This document shows positions 44,862 through 56,693 of a DNA stretch of 64,000 nucleotides, in pieces (positions within the stretch are counted from its first letter, which is position 1; the number at the start of each line of letters is the position of its first letter). A program made the translations under genes and the position numbers. A model generated the notes under the pieces. It saw only the letters and a list, made by a program, of their open reading frames with translations, had not been told where the DNA came from and did no database searches. This stretch comes from Medicago truncatula (Eukaryota > Streptophyta > Magnoliopsida > Fabales > Fabaceae), in contig NC_053043.1 of the NCBI RefSeq assembly GCF_003473485.1, positions 21,950,001 through 22,014,000 of the forward strand. The letters are read 5' to 3'.

Positions 44862-47800
44862 CTACTTCCAACCATCAGACCATTCAGCTTCATCAGTGAC
44901 AGGTTTAGGGAGGTCTGACTGGAAGGAATCTTGACCAGCTTCTGCATTGTTAGAGGGCAATGTGTTCCAGTCATATTGACCAGATTCTCCATTGTTAGAG
45001 GGCAATGTGTTCCAGCCATCATGACCAGATTCTACATTGTTTGAGGGAAATGTGTTCCAGCCATCAGACCATCCAGTTTCATCCGTGCCAGGTTTAGGGA
45101 ACTCCGACTGGTAGAAATCTTGACCACCTTCTATATTGTTTGAGGGCCATGTGTTACCTTCATCGTAGCCAAAGCCAGAGTTCTCTCCGACGCCCTCATC
45201 GTAATGTTCTATCCTTTCTGGAAGAGAACAACCCAGATAGGATGAATTGTCCACACAGTGCCACAGCATTTGGCTCCAATGATCATCCTGCCAAAAGTAA
45301 GCGAAGAATGGTTATTATAAACAATCAGGATTTCATTAACAAAGGTCCAGCCAACAATCAGGATTTCATAAACAATCAGTCTTTGATTATTATCAAAATG
45401 TTTTGCATATTTTCAAACTATAATTATAAAGCTAAATAGACAAACTGACTAGTTAATGTAGAAAGCAGTAATGTTAAATTGGTAAGCACTCCCTTTCGTA
45501 TTACAGCATAAAACTAATTAAACAAGTACCACCATAGAGGTAGAACCCTTTGACTTACAGGCAATGCAATCAACGAAAGGATATATAAAGATGTTCTATT
45601 CACCACATAAAGTTGATCAGAAATATAACTATTAAAAAATGAGTTATGGTTTGTTAAATAAAAGGCAGTACCTTGCATATAATATGGGGGTTCCCAATTA
45701 TAACCAACAATGATATAGCACGGGTAATAGCCACATTAAACCTCCTATGATTGCTCAAAAACCCAAGACAGTGGATTCTGTCAAACTCATTATGTTTGAT
45801 CGTTGATCGAACAGTTGATACAATAATGACCTCCTTTTCTTGTCCTTGAAACTGCTCAACGCTACCAACTTTGACATCAGGCATTTCTAGATTTTCAAGT
45901 GTCTGTTTTATTTTCAACACTTGTTGTCTATATGGTGTTATAATGCCAATGTCTTCCTCTCTTATTTTACCACCATTTATCAGCTTCCCAACAGTTTCTA
46001 CAACCTTGCTTACTTCGATTCGGTTGAACCATGATGGGTTATTTCCTTCTCTTTCATCGCATCCTTGGATACCAAAGAAAAGAACAGGGAACTCCTTATT
46101 AGGGAGAAATTCTGCAGTCACCATGAAAGTTGAGGGATCTCTACATGCCATCAATTCCCCAAAATAGAACAGCTTTGAAGGGAGGTATAGAATCTCTGGG
46201 TGACATCGGTAGTTTCTAACCAGTTTCGTTATATAATTAACATCTCCACTGCCATATAACTCACATTTAAACAATCGTTCCAGGAAAGATACCCCCAATT
46301 TGTACTCGTCTGCTTTCTTGGAAAATATTACTGGGCCCAACTGCAAGGGGTCTCCAGCCAGAACAACAACGGTGTCCCTTCTGCAGAGATGGGCTATAGG
46401 GATCATGGTTTCGGGTTCTGAAGCTTGGCCGGCCTCATCCAAGAAAATATGAGAGAAGTGACCGCGGGCAACATCTTCGGCAAAAAGAAGAGAGGCACTC
46501 ATATATGTGGATACCACAATCCTATAATGATTGAGGGCATTGACCGGGGGACACTTAAATATCATCTCGTCAAAGAAGCAGAAGCGAAGAAATTCAGGTT
46601 TTACATCTTCATATGGCCTGGCAGTGGCATTGAGCCTAAATACTTCATTTTCTCGAAAATCAATATCCTTCTCAGCAAGGAGTTTCTCCAGTATGTGGTC
46701 TGCTGCACTGTTTGAGGGGGCACAGACAAGAATACGGGTATTCTTATGATGTTGGTAGAGCTGGAGGATTGCTTCCACTATTGTCCTAGTCTTGCCTGTA
46801 CCTGGAGGCCCATGAATCACATAAGGTGGTGCGCCTCTGCAACCCAGAATCATTTTGATCGAACACATTTGCTCCTCATTTAAAGAACCAGAAATGGGAA
46901 CCAGATCAGTGGTTTTAATGGACCTTCTTTTGGATGAAGTAGATGGAAAAAGAAACTCAGCACCCAAGTTTTCTGCTGCCTCAACAGCTTGATATAGCCT
47001 TCTCATATTGATCCTATTATACGTGAAGTAAACATTATAGAGATCTTCATCTCTATGGTAAAAGTGAAATTCATGATCAAACTTCAAATAGACCTCATCA
47101 GCTTCAACCCGGTGAACAAATCCCTGCAGAAATTTAATTATCATTTTCGTTTTTGCATAAAGGGCAGGATAAGATACCCAAAATCAATTAATTGCAGAAC
47201 ACACTTCATACACACAGTAGTGGATTAATCTACTCTAAAGATCACACATACAGACCTGTAAATACAGTTAGTAGTTTACGAAAATACTCTTAAATTTTGG
47301 GTTGGGCTTAACTCAGCCCTACAAAACCGGCTTGTAAGAGGGGATGTCTCCCACATATAAAATCATTTTCAAGCCGTATCTCATCCAATGTGGGACTCTT
47401 AACAATACTAATAACAAAAAATGTGTTTCCTAGATTCTACAATTGTACACTCACCATTTATATGCATATCAAGAATACCTGACAATGACATTCCGAAATA
47501 TAACCAAATGAACAGAGATGGTTTAGAAGATTGAAAAAATGCAAGTGCCAAACCAAATTAAGTCAAACTCAGAGGCGAGAGCAACATTATAAGAACATGG
47601 GGGAGTTAAAAACAAAAATTATCTTTGGTTAGCCTAGTGCAAGTTCAACCAACATATCTCAAGTTGATAACTGCTGGTGATATATACTTTGTAAAAGAGA
47701 TTCCTGGGCGGCTCTCTAGGAAAAGAAGAGAGACAGACATGTCAAATTTATTATACGAAATAATCACCTTTTTATTTTAAAATTATGTATCAATCGCTAG

Positions 47801-49288
47801 CTTTAATTTTATTCAAGGTTTGGAACCTACACCTACAGAAATGAAAAGTACACACAAGAGCTCAGTCTATCATAGTTGCCTCAGGATCATCAATGCAGCA
47901 GTAGAATCTGTAAGCCATAAATAAATAAATAACCAGGGGGAATGCTATCAATTCAATGCATATCTAGTGGCATCTACTGAAATGCATTTACACCAATGAA
48001 AGGGCATTGAATGGTCAATGATTAAGATACATGATAAGGACATGTACTCTTCTTAATACCTACAGATCAGATTCCATTTATAACACTTCAGAAAATATAG
48101 AAACATGTAAATAATTACAGTATGCATCTGATGACTAGGTTTGAGGACCGAATTCAAGTTCAACATAGCTAAAGAGCTGATTTATCTAAATGAGGAATGT
48201 CAAGTAACAATGTGGTGGTGTGCAGACAAAATAAGAACCAGACCTGATATACACGTGTAGCACCTTCATCTTGTTCAGAAGCCAGCCTGGCGAAGATAGA
48301 ATCCCCATGCACCAGTGATGGCCTTCTCTCAGCAAGCCCAGGCACCTCCAAGGACAAAAAATTGTTTCCTCTCCTTCTCATAGTTATGTATTCCATGTCA
48401 TAAGTGCTCATATCATCCTGAAAGAAGAAGTCAATGGCAAACAAATAATAGAAACAAATATCCGGCTCATACTCCTATTTTAGTTTCTTTCATGAACCAA
48501 AAAACAAACAAGATTACCTCTAATTGTATCTCTTCCATTATTATTAGTGTTTTGAAATAAGACGCATAACTCCTTCTTGTAAGGCCATCTTCAACGACTT
48601 GAGGGACCTGATTGCCCTCAAGCAAGAGCCTAATATCCTTGGGAACCTCATATCTAGGAAGCCTATTTACGTATTTTCGATTTGACTTCGCTAGAGGGCG
48701 TGAGCCGGGAACAAAATTGTCTACAACAAATTTGTCTTTCTTCCTTGTTCTTGAGTAAGGTCTGTTAGAAGCCAGAGATTTTGAGATCTTGTCTTCAACC
48801 AAGAGGAAAACCACCCTTTCAATTTTCTCGTCTCCAACGTCAAAATACACAACAGATGAGTACATGCCCATGTCTTTGGTCTTGCAAGACAGCCATATCT
48901 TCAAGATCTCGCCAGGCTGAAGCATCCTGTCCTCCACTCTGAAAGATTCTATAAAGCTCTCTGCATTTGAGTTTGCCGGAGGAGGCTCCGTGAGAGAAAG
49001 AGTGAAAGAGTCCGGAGGATTTGAGGCAAAAATATGAACACTCCACAGGTCCACTGGTTCCTCAGTAGTATTATTAATGGTTATTAACTCCACGGCAGTA
49101 TCTCCAACAGATACTGATTGAGGCTTCCCATTCTTAAAAGCAAACGGGACAGATACGATTACTGGAGCCCCGTCATCAGCAACATAACTGCAAACAGATC
49201 TCTCTTCCTCGAAATCTAGAAATCCGATTTCAGCCTTTTCCCCTATGACAGAGCATTCATCTTTTGACCTGTATCCGACAGTACTCAT
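44862..49288 (-). CDS. SDE3: SDE3-like RNA helicase (940 aa), RNA-silencing pathway
   Basis: Four coding exons: 49288-48518, 48417-48244, 47123-45672 and 45287-44862, all joined in phase 0 at GT-AG borders. The product is an SF1 Upf1-like RNA helicase of the SDE3/MOV10 group, which acts with ARGONAUTE in RNA silencing and antiviral defence. The N-terminal domain ([19 protein letters not shown]) precedes the helicase core. The core has Walker A GPPGTGKT at residues 420-427, [12 protein letters not shown] at 544-547, [29 protein letters not shown] and [10 protein letters not shown]. The 141-residue last exon ends in tandem WNTxPSNN units carrying GW/DW dipeptides (about residues 875-940), matching the AGO-binding GW tail reported for Arabidopsis SDE3. 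The start is the ATG at 49288; the frame extends upstream without another ATG, and an acceptor-like TTTTTGCAG at about 49325 suggests a 5' UTR intron. Confidence 0.93.
47270..47415. repeat. Common legume dispersed repeat in SDE3 intron 2
   Basis: Contains GGGCTTAACTCAGCCC, ACAAAACCGGCTTGTAAGAG and CCAATGTGGGACTCTTAACA, a sequence signature I recognise as frequent in legume intergenic and intron DNA. The class is unclear. A related piece (GGCCATATCTCATTGAATGT) is at about 54871. Confidence 0.4.
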
Positions 49289-49798
49289 TGTGAAAATGTT
49301 TTGTCCTCCTTCCAAGTTTCACTTCTGCAAAAAAATATTGCCCAATGATGAATAAATATGCACAATATAAAATTTTCAGCAAAGGCAAAAAAAACATACG
49401 AGAGAGAACCTAAAAAGCAATTAGGGTCGGTTCCCCTATACAGTAAATTAAAATCATGGACTCATGGGTATTCCTAAATGAATCCAAATTCTCTTATTCT
49501 ACCAACTAACGTACAATAGCAGGGAGAGGATCTTGTCCCGAGAGAGACTTATGTCGTAATCCTGGATAGCGGCGCAGAGCGGCCAATCTCAAAACTGCAA
49601 TATTGTACATCATGAAGCGAGATGGCCATTATTCTAATATTTTCAAAATTAACATAGAAAGAAAAAGTTGTCACTGATGGAAAGACCCAAAGAGAGAAAC
49701 AATTCTTCATGAATGAGACTTAGGCCCATCATTGGACTTTTTAAAAAGCCCATATGCTAAATCCTAAAAAATTCTACTATGCCAAACCTTAAAACTAA

Positions 49799-49954
49799 GA
49801 CAGTTTCTCAATCCTCCCCCCTATATGCTCAAATTAGTCAAAATATACTGCCAGAAACACACTTCCGGTAGTGTTTTTTCAGATAAAATGCACTACCGGA
49901 AGTACACTTCAGGTAAACCCCTTGTGTTTTAGGGGGGTGGATTGAGAAAATATC
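49799..49954. mobile_element. 156-bp Mutator-type MITE upstream of SDE3, 9-bp TSD TAAAACTAA
   Basis: The terminal repeats GACAGTTTCTCAATCC and GATATTTTCTCAATCC (the latter read on the other strand) are followed by C-runs. Direct repeats TAAAACTAA lie at 49790-49798 and 49955-49963. The interior has a second inverted repeat CACTTCCGGTAGTG/CACTACCGGAAGT (about 49859-49872 and 49891-49903). It sits about 510 bp upstream of the SDE3 start codon, probably in its 5' UTR intron or promoter. Confidence 0.75.
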
Positions 49955-50634
49955 TAAAACTAATGTTCTCTACATACAACATCTTATCTCCTACTGTCGC
50001 AACCTAACTTGGCAATGTTGCGCACTTCTCCTCTCTTTCATTTCTTCTTTTACTTCTTCTCTTTGCGCGATAAGAAGCTGATCAGAAAACTCCCATTCAT
50101 GATCAGAAAGACTCCCAAAACCATTTTGTAAAACAAATTGTGAATTAACAATGTCAAGTTTTTTCAAACAAATTCACCATTGCAGCCATTTCGCGTGCAA
50201 ACCATAATACCGACCATTACAGCCACCAGATGAAAACATACTAAATCAGCATTTAACATTGCACCATACCGTAATCCCACTCCACTATTATGTACGACAA
50301 CATCCCACTCCGCAATCACGTGCCACAAAACAACGGTATTAACGACTTCGACAGAGACAAATACAAACTAAAACTACATTTGGGTAAAAATGGTAGACCC
50401 CAATAAAATCCACACATTTATATAACAAAGTAATCATAAAAATTTGATTTTGGCAGAACCTAAATGACACAATCATCCTACACAAACATAATGTCAGTCA
50501 CAACTTGCAAATGGTACATTTTGTTTGTCAATTGTTATTTATTCATTTAGAAATTAGAAGCCCTATTATCTAAAAATACCCGAAAAAGAAAAAAAAAAAC
50601 ATTTTTCAGAAATAAAAACACAACCTAAACAAAG

Positions 50635-50960
50635 ATTGAAAAAAAAATATATAAAGAAATTGAAAGGAAAAAAAGAGAGGGTTTTGCATACAGTGAGGGT
50701 TTGCGTTGCGCAGAGAGAGAGAGAGAGTGAAGAGCGTGACAAAGGTTCTGGTAGGGGAAGAATAACGAAGAGTGAGAGGTGATGGGGCTTTCGAGAAACA
50801 TGGAGAGGTTCTGCAATGGGGTTTTGATAGAGAGGTTCACATCGAAGGAGTGAGATAAGGGTTCGAGAGAGAGAGAGAACTTGGACGGTGAATGAATGAA
50901 TGACGGTGAGGGTTCCGATTGAGAGAGAGAGAGCGCTTGGACTGTGAGAGTGAAAAAGTT
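50635..50960 (-). promoter_or_regulatory. Probable 5' UTR first exon and promoter-proximal region of SDE3-like gene
   Basis: Read on the minus strand this is a C/T-rich leader with several CTCTCT runs, ending TTTGTTTAG|GTTGTG at about 50634, a plausible donor. Its position about 1.3 kb upstream of the SDE3 start and the acceptor near 49325 suggest a UTR intron. The short frame inside (50625-50840) has no recognisable domain. Confidence 0.4.
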
Positions 50961-51055
50961 AGGAAGGAAAGTGTGGATGTGTGAGAATGCTTTTCTCCGT
51001 ATTACGAACCAAAAGTCTATTTTGCTTACAAGTATTTTGCTTATATTTAAAATAC

Positions 51056-51591
51056 TTAAATATGATTTTCGTCCCAGTAATTTGGATCAGCTGTTGACTC
51101 TGCAACTTTTACCACGTGGCCATGTCATTAAAAATTTTAAATTTATTTTTTAAAATTAAAAAAATTGAAAAAAAATTCCAATATTTTTTTAAATATGAAG
51201 AAAAAAATTGAAAATTACTTTTTCTTTACGTATGAAAATAAATGATTGAAAATTAAAATATGAAGAAAAATAAAATTAAAAATTATATAATCTTAAAATT
51301 TATAACTTTTGAAAATATAATTTTCTGTATTTTCGAAAAAAAAAAATGTAATATATAATATTCAAATTAAAATAAGAATTAATTTTCAAAAATTTTAATT
51401 TTAACAATTTTCCGATTTTTTTTTTCAGAATTTTGAAGAAAAACAAAATTTAATTATGTGGCATGCCACATGGCGAAAACAATGCCAAATCAGATCGGAA
51501 GTGGGGTCTGGGACTTTTTTTCAAACAAAATATTTTACAAGCATGTTTTTCAAAGTTTTTTTTTTTTTTACAGGACGAAAATCATATTTAA
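51056..51591. repeat. Foldback/MITE-like element
   Basis: TTAAATATGATTTTCGTCC (51056-51074) and its reverse complement (51573-51591) bracket an AT-rich interior. The right outer flank ACGGAGGGAGTAT (about 51605) is the usual outer end of Stowaway-like plant MITEs, while the left outer end is degraded. Confidence 0.45.
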
Positions 51592-53250
51592 ACCTATTTA
51601 AAAACGGAGGGAGTATACTTTTTTTTTTATCAAACAACAAATTGATCTTATACAATTTGTCTTGTGTTTTAGTAAAAGAACAAAAAGTTCAATTTTTGTC
51701 AAGTCTCTTGTCCTCCATTTTGTCATGTTCCTAAAACATTTTGACAACTAAACATTGTACAACTTAAATTGTCTTGTCATGTCCTTATTTTTTTTAGCAA
51801 ATCAAACGTCTCGCCTTCAAGTAACATACATCTACTACAAAAGTTGTTGACCTCAACATCACGTTAATCACTGATTTATATTGTTAATTTGGTTATTAAG
51901 GTTAATGTTAAATTTAATATTTTTTTCGACTAAATGATTTATCTATCTCACTGATTTGTATCGTTATTTTGGTTATTGTTTTGGTAGATTATAAAATATT
52001 AGGTTAAATATGTTTTTTGTTCCTATAAATATACTTAAATTTTTGTTTTAGTTCCTTAAAAAATTCTTTCGCTTTAAGTCCCTCAAAAATTTAATGTATA
52101 GTATTTTTTTTCATTTAAGTTTGTTACAAAATTTTCCGTGTAATCAAAGCGCATTAAATTTTTGGTATAAGACAGGGTGATAAATGAAATTTTTCCACTG
52201 CGCACTATTTTTGGATGTTTTTACTTTTATTTATTTTGACAAATTTTGGATGTTTTACTTGATCTATCAAGTATTTAATTAGTAGTTAGTATTAGCTTAT
52301 ATCCACCGGCAAGCTTGAATTGACGTGTTCATGTCACTGAATGGAATATTTTTACTTGCCTACTTAGAATTGTTTATATGCTAATGATTTTTATGTTGTT
52401 GTCTAGGTTTAAGTAAAGATTGAATTGTTTTTTCAATTATGCTTCTCAGGATTATAGTGATAAATATAACCATCTTCCTTTTAATATCTGTTTGGGGCAC
52501 CTTTGGATGTTGGGTTGTGCAGCATTTAAGAGCCTAGAAATACAAAATTGGGTGAATCACGTAGTTCCTTAAACTGAAAATGAATGAGTTTAAAGATCGA
52601 ATAATTGAAATCATGCTTGAATATTGCATATCTATACATCTATCTATATGCTAAGAGTTACTATTACATAGGATTCCCGCTGAAAATTTGTTTTAACTTA
52701 AGCTTAAAAAAGTTTTCATGAGCTCTAAGGCAACATGAAGCTCTCGTTTTTCAAGTCTTATCTTCCTCCTCAATCTGTGAATCTTAAGACGACATCCTTC
52801 ATAGATGTTGATGACCTCAAGAGTAGAACGTTGGTTCTGTCTAATACTAAGACCGCTATATCTGGTGTTACGCAACCGACAATTGATAGTGAAAACATTT
52901 TATTGTTGTTCGCCAGATTACAACATAATTAGTAACATTCGCACAAGCATAAATACCTCGTTTCATTTTTCACTCAACCTATATGCCCTAATGCACTATT
53001 CCATCCCTTCAATTTTCAAAATTACCGTATTGAGCTACAAAATATCATGCATTGTCACAAATATGAATATAGACTAAGTCATACATATTAATTCAAACAA
53101 GAAATTGTCTTACTTTCGACCATTAGAGACCATGCATGGTTTTCAGATATATCTCAAAACCACTAAGATAAAGTGAAAACAAAATGTTGAAACATTAACG
53201 CTCAGGCGAAAGTAAAGAAGTTTTTGATGAAGATAAGGAACAGGATTGAC
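51592..53250. other. AT-rich intergenic DNA with MITE debris
   Basis: About 51990-52180 (TTAGGTTAAATATGTTTTTTG...) resembles one half of a common legume MITE. Small frames at 52690-52935 have no recognisable domain. No gene is supported. Confidence 0.4.
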
Positions 53251-53574
53251 TCAAGCTGATGCATGAGTGTCCTTGACTGATTCACGCCATGCTCTTGCAC
53301 CATCTTTGTCAACAATTTTGATAACAAAGTTTGGAGGTGCCACAACCAACCTTGATCGGATTTCCAAAATGCACTTGTCAACAAGATCAATTGCTTCTTC
53401 CACGTTCATTCCGCTATGGAAGTGTTTGTCCATCATTAATAGTGAAAAATAGGAACCATAACCAAAAGCTCCCTTTTCAAGCTTGTGAAGTGTCGCAATG
53501 TAGTCGATGTAGTATAGTGATGGGCCTGTTTCTTTGTCATAACCAGCAAGAAGGATGTTCACAGAGTAGGGATT
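53251..53574 (-). pseudogene. Last-exon fragment of 20S proteasome subunit beta type-2 (beta4, PBD-like)
   Basis: After an acceptor TTTTCTTCAG the frame encodes 107 residues: NPYSVNILLAGYDKETGPSL, YYIDYIATLHKLEKGAFGYG, LVDKCILEIRSRLVVAPP, and NFVIKIVDKDGA followed by RAWRESVKD. This is the C-terminal half of the beta4 subunit of the 20S proteasome core. The N-terminal half, about 95 residues in the family, is not visible in the next 2 kb upstream on this strand. By memory the plant family has two extra residues between GAR and AWR, so a six-base deletion may be present. I take it as a truncated duplicate, although distant exons cannot be excluded. Confidence 0.7.
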
Positions 53575-54561
53575 CTGAAGAAAACCAACCAAATTCACGT
53601 GTAAATAAACTCGTTATTTGGTTTAACCAATAGTATAACTTTGATGCCATATCAGATGGTGTCCACTGATGGACCACTCAAAGTCTAAACTTTTCATTAT
53701 TACAAATCAGTCCTCATAGAAAACATAAATTACTTTTGCTTATTATTTTTTCTTCCACTTTTACCTTGATTAATTTATCAAAAAGTCATTCTTACCCTTT
53801 TATAATTTAATTACACTTGTATAAAACTGGACATTTGTGTATTGAAACATTTATACATTCATTTTTTTTTGAAGGGATTTATACTTTATACGTTCTTATT
53901 TATAAGCTCAAACCTAAATTATAAATAATTATAAATAAATTTATATGCTCATCGTTACCCTTATTTATATGCTCATCCTTACCCTTATTCTTTTATATGC
54001 TCAACGTTACAATTTTTTTTTGACGTGAAATCATTATAGTGAGTAATGCACATTATAAAAAAATTCTCCACAAAAAAAAAAAGAGCTAAAAAATTTGAAT
54101 TCCAGACCCATAGTTTTATTATTTTTATATCTTAAACTTTTGGTGTTTAAAAAATTCATATTTAGTTCATTTCATGTTGAAAAATTCTAATTATAATGCT
54201 TTAAACATGTTTGCAAATTTTTTAATATTAAGCATAATTAAACAAATTTAAACTTTGCAAGAACTAAAATTGGGTGTTGAAATGAGTTCGATATCAAACA
54301 AGTATTGAACATTTTGAAGCAGCATCACCAAACATGTCTTGATGGCTATTTCTTGTTAGTGCACTAAATTTTTCTACGCGATAATGAGGTGAACTTCTAT
54401 TTTTCTTGAAGATTATGCGATAATGAATTTGCAAGATGTTTTAACATGTTTTCCACATTGTTACTGATAGGCTCAAATGAGAGTCAAAATGTTTGAGCAA
54501 TTGTTCCTGCACTGCATATGCTTATAACAGTAGCGGTTGTTTCGTTTGGAGCAGATAACTC
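53575..54561. other. AT-rich intergenic stretch
   Basis: Contains short repeats of TTATATGCTCATC (53940-54000) and the first copy of a duplicated 120-bp segment (54295-54410). No gene was seen. Confidence 0.4.
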
Positions 54562-55760
54562 TTGAGTCTGCTACAGCTTTCTCAAGATGATAGTAATGGA
54601 CAGACGTTGTTTCTCAAACTTGCGGCATATGAGTTTCATGATTCTAAAAGCAATAAAAAGACAGCTATTCATATTGTTGCTGGTGCGGTTAGTGGTATAG
54701 TGGTTCTCCTCGTTCTTGTTCTAATTGTCGGTGATTAGGCGAAGAAAAGAGACTAGCTGGAACAAAAACTTCTGTGAAGAGCTCATTGATAGCATTTGCA
54801 TGCAAAGATTTACAAAATGCCACAAAGATTTTAGGCCCTTAAAAAAATAAGTCTTTGATCGAGCATGCAAATTTAGGCCATATCTCATTGAATGTGGGAG
54901 TGAGAAGTCAGAAAAGTTTAAAATAGTATCATATTTATGATGGTGAAAAATGAAAGATACAAATAATAAATGTTATTTACAAGTTATTACATCAAACCTA
55001 TTTATAGGCGTTCAGAAACTAACCAATTACTAAACAATATTATTGAGGGTTGAAATCCAGAGGTTGCATTAAACAAAATATTTAGAGGGAACTAATGGCA
55101 GAGACCAATATAAATTAATAGAAAACTAAACCATAATTGACCTTCAATTCCATTCTCAAGAGCATATAGCAGATAGATTGCACAGAAAGCAATCTATGTC
55201 ATGATATTTCTCTGCTATATCAAATCTCATGATCTTTCTCTTGAAAAGTGAGAAAATTTCTTGATGGAAAAGGATCATTTAGTTAAACACTTGAATCATT
55301 GAAAGATGTACCAACTATTCATTCAATTACTCCGCCGCGTTAGATTAGTACAATCTACCTTCAAAACTTCACCACAGAAAATAATTAACACACTCATAAC
55401 ATTGTTTTTAGATCTGTCACTAGCTTTCTCCAAAGCAACTACAGCTGGAACAGCTACATCTAACCAGACAAAAACATGGAATTCTGTAGCATGAAAAATG
55501 GTAAATGTTGAGTTAGTTTTAACCCTCAAGCAAAAGGAAAACAAAAAAAATTAAATTCTGTAGCATATAAATAAAACAAAACAAATCACAATTGCTACCT
55601 TCAGAACTGTGTCTTTACATTGCTTCCATCAATGACAAACAAGTATTGAACATTTTGAAGCAGCATCAAGAAACCTTTGGATTGATGGCTATTTCGTGTT
55701 AGTGCACTAAATTTCTCTAATATACGATAACGAGGTTTGAAGTACTCTTTTTCTTGAAGG
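54295..55760. repeat. Direct duplication of a ~120-bp segment (copies 54295-54410 and 55635-55760)
   Basis: Both copies share CAAGTATTGAACATTTTGAA, GATGGCTATTTC and TTAGTGCACTAAATTT with small differences. The copies lie 1.34 kb apart and flank the receptor-kinase remnant, suggesting a local duplication or an insertion-linked repeat. Confidence 0.6.
54562..54738 (+). pseudogene. Transmembrane fragment of an S-domain (G-type lectin) receptor-like kinase
   Basis: A 58-codon frame reads LLQLSQDDSNGQTLFLKLAA, then EFHDSKSNKKTAIHIVAGAV and VVLLVLVLIV before a TAG. The pattern (GQTLFLKLAAxEF, then a basic pair and one hydrophobic span) matches the juxtamembrane and transmembrane part of S-domain receptor kinases. 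A basic KKRD stretch follows the stop. Neither the lectin nor the kinase domain is present, so this is a gene relic. Confidence 0.6.
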
Positions 55761-56251
55761 TTCTTTTATTTCTCATCAGATCTTCCTTTATGAATTTTGA
55801 CAGTACAAAATCGACGATATGGCAGGGAGCTAAACCAAAATTTGCTCAAATTAATAGGGGTAAACCGAAATTTGTTCAAATTAATAGGGGTAAACCGAAA
55901 TTTGCTCAAATCACATGGGGGTAAACCAAAATTTTCTCAAATTACAAGGACGAAAACCAATCAAATTTTTTTACAAGGGGGTAAAACACTATTAACCCAT
56001 GTTAAAACATATAGTTTTTTTGGTTCGAATTTAAACCTAAGACCTCAAACTTCTCTAGGTTTAGGTCAAACAACTAACCATATACAAATCAAATGAGACA
56101 GATAGAGATTTGATGATGAGAGTGTAGTAGGATTTGGTTATTGAATACAATGAGTAGAGGGGAGGGGACTGAATCAAATCCTTATAGTACCGTCCTCTAT
56201 TTATTGCAACTACGTTATCACCTTCTTATAACTTCTTCATTGTCATTACTC
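54739..56251. other. Intergenic DNA before response-regulator fragment
   Basis: Besides the repeats listed separately I see no gene. The short frames at 55306-55494 and 55323-55544 lack recognisable domains. Confidence 0.4.
55831..55952. repeat. Four tandem ~30-bp units
   Basis: TAAACCAAAATTTGCTCAAA and variants repeat at 55831, 55861, 55891 and 55922, each ending in a G-run (GGGG or GGGGG), then CAAGGGGGTAAAACAC. This resembles the G-run terminal repeats of the 33543-34467 MITE class and may be one arm of a related element. Confidence 0.7.
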
Positions 56252-56514
56252 ATGGCTTCTGATTCTTCTTCAAAGTGGATGATGGAAAATGGTGACATTC
56301 CTCATGTTCTTGCTGTTGACGACAATATCATTGATCGCACACTTGTTGAGAAACACCTTAAGAATTCCTCTTGCAAAGGTACGTACACCTACCTCTCACT
56401 CAACCATTTTATGTTATATTCTTTTTTACTTTTTCGAACTAACTACTTTTACATTACACTAAAGTTACAACTGCTGAAAATAGGCTGAAGGCATTGGAGT
56501 ATAGCTTTATGTGA
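56252..56514 (+). pseudogene. Truncated type-A response regulator (cytokinin signalling ARR-like)
   Basis: Exon 56252-56378 encodes DIPHVLAVDDNIIDRTLVEK, the start of a receiver domain with the acidic DD pair, then HLKNSSCK. It is followed by a good donor AAAG|GTACGT. The acceptor ACTAAAG at 56464 resumes with VTTAENRLKALEY and then reaches SFM and TGA at 56512-56514. Intact family members continue with the phospho-acceptor Asp segment, which is absent here. The copy is therefore cut about 55 residues into the receiver domain. Confidence 0.65.
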
Positions 56515-56693
56515 GCCTTTAATTGTGTGTTGTTTGAGTTCACAGTTGGTTATATGAATACATCCCGAGAAAACAAACGAATTATTCCAGCCAACCTAGA
56601 AAAAAAAGAGGAGAAGAAGACAACTGGAAACATGAACATCATAGTTCAAAATTGAAATAAAACCATTTACGATGAGTAAAGATTATATCTTAC

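Noticed and set aside
45140-46749. Several + strand frames opposite the SDE3 exons
   Set aside because: Antisense shadows of a clear helicase coding sequence.
49288-49315. Start of the SDE3-like protein at 49315
   Set aside because: That codon is TTG; the first ATG in frame is at 49288, giving an N-terminus ([14 protein letters not shown]) like known SDE3 proteins.
52735-52932. 65-codon frame with an opposite-strand 60-codon frame
   Set aside because: Neither gives a recognisable domain, splice context or promoter. Possibly an old gene relic, but not supportable.
55797-56096. 99-codon frame with repeated LIGVNRNL units
   Set aside because: Translation of the 30-bp tandem DNA repeat; no protein meaning.
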